From an uncultured Veillonella sp. (lineage in GTDB: Bacteria; Bacillota; Negativicutes; Veillonellales; Veillonellaceae), in NCBI RefSeq assembly GCF_900545205.1, contig NZ_UQYC01000017.1, forward strand, positions 1-27,029: a stretch of 27,029 nt of DNA, read 5' to 3'. The notes beneath the pieces were generated by a model. That model worked only from the letters and a program-made list of their open reading frames with translations. It made no database searches and had not been told where the DNA came from. The position numbers were made by a program, and so were the translations under genes. Below are positions 8,785 through 17,282 of this stretch, in pieces. Within the stretch, counting starts at the first letter, position 1, and each line of letters starts with the position of its first letter.

Positions 8785-9555
8785 TTATTTAATACCAAAT
8801 ACATGTTTACCATTATTATAGGCAATCTCTGAAAACTCATCAACATCAATGCCTTTAAGACTTGCAATTTCCTCTGCTACAAATTGAGTTTTGCTTGGAT
8901 CATTGCGACGCCCTCTAAATGGAGGTGGTGTCAAATAGGGTGAGTCTGTTTCAATAAGAATTCTGTCTACTGGTACTTGTTTGGCTACTTCCTTAAGATT
9001 TGTAGACTTAGGAAATACTACAGGGCCAGCAAAGGAAATGTAGAATCCTAATTTAATAGCTTCTTTTGCCATTTCCCAACTACCAGAATAGCAGTGAAAG
9101 ATCCCCCAGTTCTCCTTACCTTCATTGCGTAAGATATTCATAATATCGCCATGTGCATCGCGATCATGAATGATAATTGGTAAATCTACTTCACGAGCGA
9201 GTTCTAATTGACGAATGAATACCCGTTTCTGTGTTTCACGGTCAGAAAAATCATAATAATAATCTAATCCGATTTCACCGATAGCGCGGACCTTATCGTT
9301 GTTAAGGGCTTGCTCCTTATAGAACTCGTAGTCTTCTTCTGTAAAATCTTTTGACTCATGAGGATGTGTGCCTACAGCAGCATATAAACGATCATACTGT
9401 TTTGCTAAAGCTAGTCCTGATTCAACAGTACCTCTATCTACCCCTGGAATCATAATGTATTCTACGCCAGCATCAAAGCAGGCTTGTAACATCTCATCGC
9501 GGTCATTATCAAAACGACCATCATTCACATGAGCATGTGTATCAAAGAGTTTCAT
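8785..9555 (-). CDS. tatD: TatD-family metal-dependent deoxyribonuclease
   Basis: A 256-residue amidohydrolase-fold (TIM-barrel) hydrolase of usual length. Metal ligands are visible in order: His7 and His9 in DTHAHV, Glu94 in GEIGLDYYY, His130 in IIIHDRD, His154 in FHCYSG and Asp204 in ETDSPYL. The following PPFRGRRNDP is also typical of the family. Members act as 3'-5' exonucleases or DNases on DNA and RNA; the precise substrate here is unknown. The start overlaps the metG stop by one base (TAATG), so it is translated from the same message. The same metG-tatD pair is found in B. subtilis (metS-yabD). Confidence 0.95.
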   Translation of the reverse strand: MKLFDTHAHVNDGRFDNDRDEMLQACFDAGVEYIMIPGVDRGTVESGLALAKQYDRLYAAVGTHPHESKDFTEEDYEFYKEQALNNDKVRAIGEIGLDYYYDFSDRETQKRVFIRQLELAREVDLPIIIHDRDAHGDIMNILRNEGKENWGIFHCYSGSWEMAKEAIKLGFYISFAGPVVFPKSTNLKEVAKQVPVDRILIETDSPYLTPPPFRGRRNDPSKTQFVAEEIASLKGIDVDEFSEIAYNNGKHVFGIK

Positions 9556-11501
9556 TATTTAACCACACTTCCTGCCGGTAATAATTCGATATTTGTTACT
9601 TCTAAATGTTCTTCCCAATCAGATGCAGACAAAATCATGCCATAAGACTCGATGCCCATCATCTTCTTAGGGGCCAAGTTAGACAAGTAAATTACCTTTT
9701 TGCCAACCATAGTTTCTGGTTCGTAATATTGAGAAATACCACTTAAAACTGTGCGCTCTTCAATGCCGATATCCAATACAAACTTCAATAATTTCTTGGA
9801 CTTAGGAACCTTTTCACAGCTTAGGACTTTTGCTACTCGAAGATCGAGTTTTTCGAAGTCATCGTACGTAATATTTTCTTTCAATGGTGGAATATTAGAT
9901 GTGTCTACAGAGTTTTCAACTTCCTCTTTAGCAACCACTTCTACCATTTCCGGAATTTCAAAACGTGGATAGATAGGATCGCCTTTTACAACCTTTGTAC
10001 CTGTTGGCAATGCGCCCCAAATTTTAGCATCTTCTAATGTAGCTTCACCGAAACCAGGAATACCTAATTGATCCCAGATTTTCGGAGCACCTACAGGGAT
10101 AACAGGGCTTACTAAGATAGCAATGATGCGCAATGCCTCTGCTAAGTGATACATAGCAGATTGAAGACGAGCTTTATCGTTAGCATCTTCAGATTTAGCC
10201 AATACCCAAGGCATTGTTTCATCAATGTATTTATTCATGCGACCAATAAATGCCCATACGGATTTAATCGCTTTATTAAGTTCCATATTTTCCATGGATT
10301 CTTCAAAGTCTTTTGCAGTTTGAACAGCTAATGCAGATACATCACGGTCCAACTCATCCATATCATCGCATTTTGTAATAACACCGCCATGGTATTTTTC
10401 AATCATTGCAATGGTACGGTTCAATAAGTTACCTAAATCATTAGATAAGTCTGCATTGATTTTTGTAACGAAATTAGGCAATGTGAAGTTACCATCATTT
10501 CCAAGAGTGATTTCACTTAATAAGTAATAACGCAAGGAGTCTGCACCATAGGTATCAATCAATGGGATTGGGTCAATAACATTCCCCAAAGATTTACTCA
10601 TCTTTGTGCCGTCAACAATCATCCAGCCGTGACCAAATACCTTTTTAGGTAATGGCAACTCAAGGCTCATAAGCATCATAGGCCAAATAATAGTATGGAA
10701 ACGAACGATTTCCTTACCTACTAAATGAAGATCTGCAGGCCAATATTTTTTATATAGTTCGCCATTCCCATCAAATGGAGATAATGCACTAATATAGTTA
10801 ACCAATGCATCGAACCAAACATATACAACATGTTTAGGATCGAATGGTACCTTGATACCCCAATCAAAGGATGTACGAGATACAGCTAAATCTTCAAGAC
10901 CTTGTTTTACGAATTGAATCATTTCGTTACGACGAGATTCAGGTTGAATGAAATCAGGGTTCTCTTCGATGAATTTCAACCATTGATCTGTATATTTACC
11001 GAGTTTAAAGAAATAGCTCTCTTCTTTAACCTTCTCTACAGGGCGACCGCAATCTGGGCAAGTATGGTTTTCACCAAGTTTTTGCTCAGTCCAGAATGTT
11101 TCGCATGGTGTACAGTACCAACCTTCATATTCAGCCTTGTATATATCGCCTTTTTCATAAGCTTTTGTGAAGAGCTCTTGTACTACCTTCTCATGGCGTT
11201 CATCAGTAGTACGAATAAAGTCATCATTGGAAATATGCATCTTTTCCCATAATGCTTTAAAGCCATTTACGATATTAGTCGTGTATTCTAAAGGTGTAAT
11301 ACCTTGCGCTTCTGCAGCGCGTTGGATTTTTTGACCATGTTCATCAGAACCAGTCAAGAAACGTACATCATAACCAGCTAAACGCTTGAATCGAGCGATT
11401 GTATCAGCTACAGATGTACAATACGTATGACCAATGTGCAACTTAGCACTTGGATAATAAATTGGTGTCGTAATATAATACGTTTTTTTTGTGTCTCCCA
11501 T
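9555..11501 (-). CDS. metG: Methionyl-tRNA synthetase with C-terminal tRNA-binding domain
   Basis: A 648-residue class I synthetase that charges tRNA-Met. The HIGH motif is at 22-25 and KMSKS at 300-304. A zinc knuckle is formed by the pairs Cys130/Cys133 and Cys148/Cys151. The last hundred residues (about 548-648, starting DFEKLDLRVAKV) are the EMAP/Trbp111-type tRNA-binding domain found in many bacterial MetRS dimers. AGAAGGAGG lies six bases before the ATG. The gap to rsmI is only 34 bases and holds a 7-bp dyad without a U-run, so the genes are probably co-transcribed. tatD overlaps its stop codon. Confidence 0.97.
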   Translation of the reverse strand: MGDTKKTYYITTPIYYPSAKLHIGHTYCTSVADTIARFKRLAGYDVRFLTGSDEHGQKIQRAAEAQGITPLEYTTNIVNGFKALWEKMHISNDDFIRTTDERHEKVVQELFTKAYEKGDIYKAEYEGWYCTPCETFWTEQKLGENHTCPDCGRPVEKVKEESYFFKLGKYTDQWLKFIEENPDFIQPESRRNEMIQFVKQGLEDLAVSRTSFDWGIKVPFDPKHVVYVWFDALVNYISALSPFDGNGELYKKYWPADLHLVGKEIVRFHTIIWPMMLMSLELPLPKKVFGHGWMIVDGTKMSKSLGNVIDPIPLIDTYGADSLRYYLLSEITLGNDGNFTLPNFVTKINADLSNDLGNLLNRTIAMIEKYHGGVITKCDDMDELDRDVSALAVQTAKDFEESMENMELNKAIKSVWAFIGRMNKYIDETMPWVLAKSEDANDKARLQSAMYHLAEALRIIAILVSPVIPVGAPKIWDQLGIPGFGEATLEDAKIWGALPTGTKVVKGDPIYPRFEIPEMVEVVAKEEVENSVDTSNIPPLKENITYDDFEKLDLRVAKVLSCEKVPKSKKLLKFVLDIGIEERTVLSGISQYYEPETMVGKKVIYLSNLAPKKMMGIESYGMILSASDWEEHLEVTNIELLPAGSVVK

Positions 11502-11535
11502 GATGAGCCTCCTTCTAACCTTCGAATGGGAAGGT

Positions 11536-12384
11536 TTAACGTTCTACAATATTATATACATCCCGGCGGGAAACGTTAAAACGCTTTGCCACCTGGCGAA
11601 TTGCTTCTTTTTTAGGTACCCCTGTTTCTACAAGGTCTTGTACAGCATCTACATACGATACTGGTTCATCCGAAACTTCACTAGTATCAGACTCTACTGT
11701 ATCAGCACCACCTACAATGAGGACGAATTCCCCTTTATACGTGAGCTGTTCCAAATCATTTACAAGGCTCTCTAAATCAGTGCGTACAAAGGTTTCAAAC
11801 TTCTTTGTCAATTCCCTTGCCACCGTGATAGATCGATTGCCAAAGGCTTCATACATATCTTGTAAGACCTCTTGTAATCGATGAGGTGCTTCATAAAACA
11901 TCAACGTTCCCGTTACTTGTGAAAGTCGCTGTAGTTCTTCAATCCGATGTTTGCCCCGTTTAGGTAAGAATCCGGCAAAAACAAAGGATTTAGTATCTAA
12001 GCCCGATGCAATAAGCGCTGTTAATGCCGCATTAGCACCTGGCAGTGGTACCACCGTTATACCTTCTTCAATAGCTTTTGTTACTAGGTCAGCCCCTGGA
12101 TCAGATATAGCCGGCATGCCTGCATCACTAACGCAAGCAATAGACTGTCCCTCTAATAAAAGCTCAATAATATAAGCACCTTTTTCGTCCTTATTATGTT
12201 CATGATAAGAAATCAAAGGCTTCTTAATATCAAAATGTTTTAATAATATGCCTGTATGGCGCGTATCTTCGGCAGCGATAGCATCTACTTCACCTAAGAT
12301 ACGAACTGCCCGATAGGTCATATCTTCTAAATTACCTATTGGTGTAGGCACTAAATATAAGATGCCCCATTCGTTATCGTTCAT
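11536..12384 (-). CDS. rsmI: 16S rRNA (cytidine(1402)-2'-O)-methyltransferase
   Basis: RsmI methylates the ribose of C1402 in the decoding centre of 16S rRNA using S-adenosylmethionine. The chosen ATG (12384) gives 282 residues and places the conserved LYLVPTPIGNLEDMT near the N-terminus, as in other RsmI proteins. An upstream in-frame ATG at 12426 would add 14 unrelated residues. Other family marks are EDTRHT, SDAGMPAISDPG and LPGANA in the tetrapyrrole-methylase-like fold, and a C-terminal helix-turn-helix (GVPKKEAIRQVAKRFNVSRRD). The start lies 11 bases inside the end of trmN6. The likely ribosome-binding site AAAGGAGGTG is 12 bases away from the ATG, longer than usual, so translation may rely on coupling. 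Confidence 0.94.
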   Translation of the reverse strand: MNDNEWGILYLVPTPIGNLEDMTYRAVRILGEVDAIAAEDTRHTGILLKHFDIKKPLISYHEHNKDEKGAYIIELLLEGQSIACVSDAGMPAISDPGADLVTKAIEEGITVVPLPGANAALTALIASGLDTKSFVFAGFLPKRGKHRIEELQRLSQVTGTLMFYEAPHRLQEVLQDMYEAFGNRSITVARELTKKFETFVRTDLESLVNDLEQLTYKGEFVLIVGGADTVESDTSEVSDEPVSYVDAVQDLVETGVPKKEAIRQVAKRFNVSRRDVYNIVER

Positions 12385-13099
12385 ACCAAGAGGACACCTC
12401 CTTTGTGTACACATTAGGCTTCTCATAAACGATTAGTGGTGGCTCTAACACAAGACCAGCCTGACCTTGATAGAGAGCCTCTATTAGTACAAGTTTCGCA
12501 GGTTTATCTATCATACCGTGAATAAAGCGAATTCGCTTAGCTTGAAAGTTAGCTATTTCCAGTTCATGCAGCACATATTGTAAGCGACTAGCACTATAAA
12601 TCATCCACAAGCGCCCTTTGTACTTAATAAAAGATTGTACAGCCTTCAAAACATCTTCTAATGAGGTATGTTCATCATAAAGTGCCAAGGCCCGTTCTTC
12701 AGATGTAGGCTTTGCACCGCTTTCACAGTCATAAAAAGGGGGATTTACAATAACGCCGTCAAAGGGCTTATCTTGGATATCTCGATACGACATATGGCGA
12801 TAATCGCCGCACAACATAGATACTGTACGACCTTTGTCATTATGTTCTACACTGCGCTGAGCTAACTTGATAAGGGTTTCGTTAATATCAATACCCGTTA
12901 TATGACCCGCTCCTAGGGATGTGCCTATAAGTGGCATAACACCTGTCCCCGTGCCAAGGTCAACATAGGATTTACGACCATTGAAACGGCAAAAGTGAAT
13001 GAGTGCAATGGCATCAAAGGAAAAGCGAAACATATCCGTCCGTTGATAAATTTGTAAGCCATCGATAATTAAATCATCAAGTCGTTCTTGATCATTCAT
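12374..13099 (-). CDS. trmN6: tRNA1(Val) (adenine(37)-N6)-methyltransferase-like protein
   Basis: A 241-residue class I methyltransferase. The SAM-binding motif I is VDLGTGTGVMP (46-56), and the adenine-N6 catalytic motif NPPF is at 119-122, followed by YD. The N-terminal QRTDMFRFSFDA segment is also characteristic of the TrmN6/YabB group, which methylates adenosine 37 of a valine tRNA in E. coli. Its start overlaps the ricT stop by eight bases (ATGAATGA), and its end overlaps rsmI. The same ricT/yaaT...yabB...rsmI order occurs in B. subtilis. The precise tRNA target here is inferred. Confidence 0.87.
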   Translation of the reverse strand: MNDQERLDDLIIDGLQIYQRTDMFRFSFDAIALIHFCRFNGRKSYVDLGTGTGVMPLIGTSLGAGHITGIDINETLIKLAQRSVEHNDKGRTVSMLCGDYRHMSYRDIQDKPFDGVIVNPPFYDCESGAKPTSEERALALYDEHTSLEDVLKAVQSFIKYKGRLWMIYSASRLQYVLHELEIANFQAKRIRFIHGMIDKPAKLVLIEALYQGQAGLVLEPPLIVYEKPNVYTKEVSSWYER

Positions 13100-13937
13100 C
13101 AGGCAATGCCACCTCGGACCATTTCAAATCGATAGTACGGCCTGCTTCGAGCTGTACCTTCACTGTATGTTTATGGTGATTTACCTTTAAGACCTTACCA
13201 ATACCTTCATCGGTAACGACCTCTTTACCAATCCCAGGAGGTGCTACATCTTGAGGAGCTTGAGGGCGTTCCTTTTTCACATATAGGTCGCCACCCTTTT
13301 TATATAAATCATCTTCATAGTTAAGACAGCACATTAAACGACCGCATACACCAGAGATTTTTGTAGGGTTTAGGCTCAAATTTTGATCCTTAGCCATGCG
13401 AATTGATACGGGTGTGAAGTCACCTAAGAAATTAGAGCAACATAAAGGTCGACCACAAGCGCCGATACCATTTAGAACCTTAGCCTCATCTCGAACGCCT
13501 ACTTGGCGTAACTCAATACGTGTTCTAAATACGGTGGCTAAATCCTTAACAAGCTCACGGAAGTCGATACGACCATCCGCTGTAAAGAAGAATATAATTT
13601 TATTCATATCAAATGTGTATTCCACATTGATAAGTTTCATAGGTAACTTACGTTTACCAATTTTTTCGAGACAAATTTCAAAGGCTTTTTCTTCCCGTTC
13701 TTTATTCTTCTCGATTTGTTTTAAATCTTTTGGTGTTGCCTTTCTAATAACAGGCTTAACAGGAGCTACAACAGTGTCTTCAAAGACCTCTTTAGGTCCG
13801 ATCACAACAGTACCGTATTCGACGCCACGTGCCGTCTCAACGATAACCCCATCACCAACGGATAGTTCTAATTGTTCAGGCAGAAAATAGTAAATCTTCC
13901 CTGCCTTTTTAAAGCGTACGCCAACTATGGTTAGCAT
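13092..13937 (-). CDS. ricT: PSP1-domain protein, RicT (YaaT) family
   Basis: A 281-residue PSP1-domain protein. Six cysteines lie in two matching clusters, CGRPLCC (161-167) and CGRLMCC (198-204), the feature linked to iron-sulfur cluster binding in the B. subtilis Y-complex (RicA-RicF-RicT), which helps RNase Y-dependent mRNA maturation. RicA and RicF are not in this window, so whether a Y-complex exists here is unknown. The ATG immediately follows the holB stop (TAAATG), with GGAGGAGG at the end of holB as ribosome-binding site. In many Firmicutes this gene follows holB, as it does here, and an involvement with replication or signalling has also been proposed for YaaT homologues. Confidence 0.9.
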   Translation of the reverse strand: MLTIVGVRFKKAGKIYYFLPEQLELSVGDGVIVETARGVEYGTVVIGPKEVFEDTVVAPVKPVIRKATPKDLKQIEKNKEREEKAFEICLEKIGKRKLPMKLINVEYTFDMNKIIFFFTADGRIDFRELVKDLATVFRTRIELRQVGVRDEAKVLNGIGACGRPLCCSNFLGDFTPVSIRMAKDQNLSLNPTKISGVCGRLMCCLNYEDDLYKKGGDLYVKKERPQAPQDVAPPGIGKEVVTDEGIGKVLKVNHHKHTVKVQLEAGRTIDLKWSEVALPDE

Positions 13938-14978
13938 TTAGTCCTCCTCCCGAGCATCATGAAGGGCGATACTAAGACCGTCCACCACGAGAGCGGTTTT
14001 TATATGTAAACGCAAAGCCCGTTCCGCTTGCAATGTTTCAGTAATGACCTGAGACAATGCTTGCATAGACCAGCGCGGTAATAATCGTAATAATTGAGTT
14101 TTGTACATAGGTACTTGTAATTGTCCGTCTTGAGCCCCCATTTTAAGAGCCATCATATCTCTACTTACAAGACGTAACCAATGCATCAATTCTGTTAGAC
14201 TTTCACGAGGTAAGCTTTCACAAGCTAGAGAAATCATAGAAAACCATCTTGTTTCAAAAGCGAGCATGTCCATTACCTTAACAGCTAACTCTAGCATTTC
14301 AATGCGACCTTGAGTAGCCAATTTTTCCACTAACTGTGGATTGCCATGACCGGCTAACAAAGCCTGCTCAATATCACCTGTGATGCCACGTGCCACAAGT
14401 GCCGTGCGAATCGTATCTACATCAACACTGTTAAAACCAACGCCCATACATCTTGAAACGATGGTCGGCAATACGGTGTTAATTTTATTCGTAATAATGA
14501 TGAAATACACCTGTTCTGGCGGTTCTTCAATGGTTTTTAACATAGCATTTGCCATGACTGCGTTAGCCGTATGAAAGTCCTCCACAATAACTACGCGATT
14601 ACCATTCCCGGCCACAGACAGATGGTCTTGTAGTAAGGAATACCACTGTTCCACCTTTAAGGTTGTCTTCATAGGACGAATCCAAAAGGCATCCCCCTTA
14701 TCCATATAGATAGGCAAACCTTCTGCTTCAATACGTTTTTCGGTCTCACCATTAGCAAGACGTGCTTCTTTAACGTCAGCTAAATACGATTCTCCCTTGG
14801 GTTGAGAGAATACTTGACGTCCTAATAATAAGGATGCCAAACCGATTGCCATATCTAGCTTGCCAAGACCTGCTTCACCATAAAACAAAAGGCTATGTGG
14901 CAATGCATTGCGACTTACAAGTTCCGATAGGTGTGCCTTGATCGAATCTTGACCAATTATAGAATCAAAATATGTCAT
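13938..14978 (-). CDS. holB: DNA polymerase III delta-prime subunit (clamp loader)
   Basis: A 346-residue AAA+ clamp-loader subunit. It begins with FDSIIGQDSIKAHL and has a Walker-A-like GEAGLGK at 34-40, VVIVEDFHTA as the Walker B region and the SRC motif (TIVSRC) before the lid. The start is taken at ATG 14978, with TAGGAGGGG just upstream; an in-frame TTG at 14993 would overlap that site. Most bacterial delta-prime proteins carry a four-cysteine zinc module shortly after Walker A. The matching stretch here (about 45-100) has no cysteine at all, so the zinc module is missing. A terminator for tmk precedes the gene. It heads the run holB-ricT-trmN6-rsmI-metG-tatD. Confidence 0.9.
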   Translation of the reverse strand: MTYFDSIIGQDSIKAHLSELVSRNALPHSLLFYGEAGLGKLDMAIGLASLLLGRQVFSQPKGESYLADVKEARLANGETEKRIEAEGLPIYMDKGDAFWIRPMKTTLKVEQWYSLLQDHLSVAGNGNRVVIVEDFHTANAVMANAMLKTIEEPPEQVYFIIITNKINTVLPTIVSRCMGVGFNSVDVDTIRTALVARGITGDIEQALLAGHGNPQLVEKLATQGRIEMLELAVKVMDMLAFETRWFSMISLACESLPRESLTELMHWLRLVSRDMMALKMGAQDGQLQVPMYKTQLLRLLPRWSMQALSQVITETLQAERALRLHIKTALVVDGLSIALHDAREED

Positions 14979-15019
14979 AGCCCCTCCTATCAATACATGC
15001 TCAATATTAATATTATATA

Positions 15020-15048
15020 AGAAAAAGGCGACTTTTAAAAGAGTCGCC
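15020..15048 (-). terminator. Intrinsic terminator after tmk
   Basis: GGCGACT and AGTCGCC (15027-15033 and 15042-15048) form a 7-bp stem whose loop can add TTT/AAA pairs. On the minus strand it is followed by TTTTTCTT. It lies six bases after the tmk stop and about 40 bases before the holB ribosome-binding site. A TATAAT-like element is present between them, but no clear -35 box. Confidence 0.88.
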
Positions 15049-15053
15049 CTATC

Positions 15054-15740
15054 CTAAGGTAGTAGATTTACTACTGCTTGATATACATCGTTATGAATTT
15101 CTTCAATGGTGCGCAATGCATATTGACTGGAATCATCTTTTGTAGCACAAGGAATTCGGTGCCATTGATAGCGTTCTACTAGCTCTTCATAGGCATCGTG
15201 AACAGCTACTAAATATTGATGATTTCCTTCATGAATATCCCCTGTATTACCGCCCGTTTTACCAGTGCGCTCCGCCATAAGGGCTTCACTCACTTCGAGA
15301 GGCATATCTAAGAGACATACCGCATCAGGTGTGGGCAAAGCAAATTTGTTAAATTCAAAGTCTTCAAGCCAATCTAAAAATGCAGTACGTTCCTTTGGAT
15401 CATTGTATTTAACCATTTGGTGTACCATATTAGACGTCGTATAGCGATCTGCAATAATGATGCCTCCATTTTTATAGAACTCTTCCCAATCAGTTCTAAA
15501 GGATGCAAAGCGATCTATGGCATACATGGAGCTTGCCACATAAGGATTTACATCATGCACATCTTTGCCAAATTCTCCAGCTAGATACATTTTTATAGGC
15601 ATAGCAGCACCGCTATCATAATTCGGAAAGCTTACAGATTTAACTGCATGACCTTCCTTGGTTAATCGCTCTACTAATAGTTTAGTTTGTGTAGCCTTAC
15701 CGCTGCCATCTCCACCTTCTAGTATGATTAAAGTCCCCAT
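15054..15740 (-). CDS. tmk: Thymidylate (dTMP) kinase
   Basis: A 228-residue kinase that phosphorylates dTMP to dTDP for DNA synthesis. The P-loop is GGDGSGKAT (9-17), the DRY motif is at 98-100 (ADRYTTSNMVHQ), and the lid region has AERTGKTGGNTGD (156-168). The ATG at 15740 is preferred: AGGAG lies five bases upstream, whereas an in-frame TTG at 15761 would sit inside the decarboxylase gene without a site. It starts two bases after the decarboxylase stop, so the pair is co-translated, as yaaO-tmk are neighbours in B. subtilis. Confidence 0.95.
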   Translation of the reverse strand: MGTLIILEGGDGSGKATQTKLLVERLTKEGHAVKSVSFPNYDSGAAMPIKMYLAGEFGKDVHDVNPYVASSMYAIDRFASFRTDWEEFYKNGGIIIADRYTTSNMVHQMVKYNDPKERTAFLDWLEDFEFNKFALPTPDAVCLLDMPLEVSEALMAERTGKTGGNTGDIHEGNHQYLVAVHDAYEELVERYQWHRIPCATKDDSSQYALRTIEEIHNDVYQAVVNLLP

Positions 15741-15742
15741 AA

Positions 15743-17224
15743 TTACTCCTGTAACACCCAAATTGTTTCCAATGTCATATCATCAGCCCCATTCGGTACA
15801 TAACCTAGAGCCTTACGATTCTCTATATATTGTAACACAGACTCACTAATCACTTCACCTACTGCTACACAAGGAATCCCTGGAGGATAATAAGCAATTG
15901 TCTCTCCTGCTATACGATGAAGTGCGTCTTGTAACCGTACTTGCTCCCGATTGGCATACATAGCATTACGAGGCGTTACTCTTACAATAGGCTCAGGCAA
16001 TAAAGCTGAATCTTTGCTAAGGTAATGCAAATTCTCATCCTTCGTATCATTTGATTCATGAGATGTACTTAACACCGTATCGCTGATAGACCGTACAGCT
16101 TGAATAAGAGCCGTTATTGACTCTTTTGTATCGCCAATGGTAATGAGTACTAGTACATGATGAGCTTGTACTAACTCCACCTCAATACGATGTTCTCGTA
16201 ACATCCGTTCAAATGCAACACCTGTAAGACCTAGTTCTTTAGCATCGATGAGTACCTTGGTACAGTCATAGTTTACCACTCGATCTTCTATGTCTCTGTA
16301 TTCCATAGTAGTAATACCGGAAATCTTATGTAATTCACTACGTAAATATAAGCTCAATTCCACGGTTCGACGAATTAGGTCTTCACCTACTGTAGCCAAT
16401 TGATGACGCGCCATATCTAAGGATGCCAAAAAAATATAATTTGGACTTGTACTTTGTAACATTTGATGCATTTGTGTAATGCGACGTTTATTAATTCTTT
16501 CACCTTGCCCTAATAGCCACGATGTTTGTGTTAATGAGCCTACCGTTTTATGCGTGCTCTGTGCCACTAAGTCTGCACCTGCTGCAATGGCCTCGATAGG
16601 TAACGTGTTTGAAAATGGTAAATGTGGGCCGTGCGCTTCATCAACAAGAACAATCATGCCTCGTTTATGCGCTTCTTTCACAATATTTACAATATCGACA
16701 CCTACACCATAATAATTTGGATACACTAAGAGAATCGCCTTAGCTTCTGGATTTGCATCCATGATTTTAACAGCATCGTCCAACGATACACCTAAGGGAA
16801 TGCCCCAGCGCTCATCGAATTGGCAATCCATATAGACCGGTTTAGCACCAGATAACACAAGTCCACTAATAACTGAACGATGTGCTTCTCGAGGAATGAT
16901 AATGGTTTCATCAGGACCTACAGTGCCCATAATCATCGCTTCAATTAAAGCAGTAGTACCATTAATGGAGAACCAACAATGATCAGCTCCATATAACCGT
17001 GCTGTTAAGTCCTGAGCCTCTTTTAATTCCCCTTCAGGTTCATGTAAATCATCTAAGGCATACATAACACCTAAGTCATAGGGTAGTGCCGGTCCCATCC
17101 AGTCTTTTAGTAGTTGAGGTGCTTCTACACCAATCTTATGGCCTGGTGTATGAAAAGGCACAAAATGTTGTTTTTTATATGATTCTAAGGCCTCTACAAA
17201 AGGCATTCTTTCTTGATTACTCAT
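15743..17224 (-). CDS. Orn/Lys/Arg-type PLP-dependent decarboxylase (fold type I, YaaO/SpeA-like)
   Basis: A 493-residue member of the Orn/Lys/Arg decarboxylase family. N-terminal FHTPGHK (24-30) is a family hallmark. Asp195 in VDEAHG contacts the PLP ring, and the Schiff-base lysine is Lys226 in QSTHKTVGS. A C-terminal domain follows, with PPGIPC near 440-460. The reaction would give agmatine, cadaverine or putrescine; substrate cannot be read from the sequence. The gene starts only 12 bases after the U-run of the pth terminator, with ACGAGGT as ribosome-binding site, and runs straight into tmk. In B. subtilis the homologue yaaO also precedes tmk. It differs in fold from the alanine-racemase-type lysine/ornithine decarboxylase known from Selenomonas. 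Confidence 0.9.
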   Translation of the reverse strand: MSNQERMPFVEALESYKKQHFVPFHTPGHKIGVEAPQLLKDWMGPALPYDLGVMYALDDLHEPEGELKEAQDLTARLYGADHCWFSINGTTALIEAMIMGTVGPDETIIIPREAHRSVISGLVLSGAKPVYMDCQFDERWGIPLGVSLDDAVKIMDANPEAKAILLVYPNYYGVGVDIVNIVKEAHKRGMIVLVDEAHGPHLPFSNTLPIEAIAAGADLVAQSTHKTVGSLTQTSWLLGQGERINKRRITQMHQMLQSTSPNYIFLASLDMARHQLATVGEDLIRRTVELSLYLRSELHKISGITTMEYRDIEDRVVNYDCTKVLIDAKELGLTGVAFERMLREHRIEVELVQAHHVLVLITIGDTKESITALIQAVRSISDTVLSTSHESNDTKDENLHYLSKDSALLPEPIVRVTPRNAMYANREQVRLQDALHRIAGETIAYYPPGIPCVAVGEVISESVLQYIENRKALGYVPNGADDMTLETIWVLQE

Positions 17225-17235
17225 ATATACCTCGT

Positions 17236-17268
17236 AAAAAAGGCATGAATCTCAATGAGACTCATGCC
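17236..17268 (-). terminator. Intrinsic terminator between pth and the decarboxylase gene
   Basis: On the minus strand 17268-17257 pairs with 17253-17242 over 12 positions (one G.U) with a 3-base loop, followed by six T. It starts 14 bases beyond the pth stop and ends 12 bases before the decarboxylase start codon, so it lies in the leader of the downstream gene. Confidence 0.9.
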
Positions 17269-17282
17269 CTTATGCATGTTAT

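Noticed and set aside
11517..11536. Hairpin AACCTTC/GAAGGTT between rsmI and metG as a terminator
   Set aside because: Only 7 bp and no U-run on either strand; it overlaps the rsmI stop and is probably fortuitous or a minor mRNA-stability element.
12385..12426. Longer rsmI start at 12426
   Set aside because: Adds 14 residues without similarity to RsmI N-termini and lies well inside trmN6 without a ribosome-binding site; ATG 12384 fits the family.
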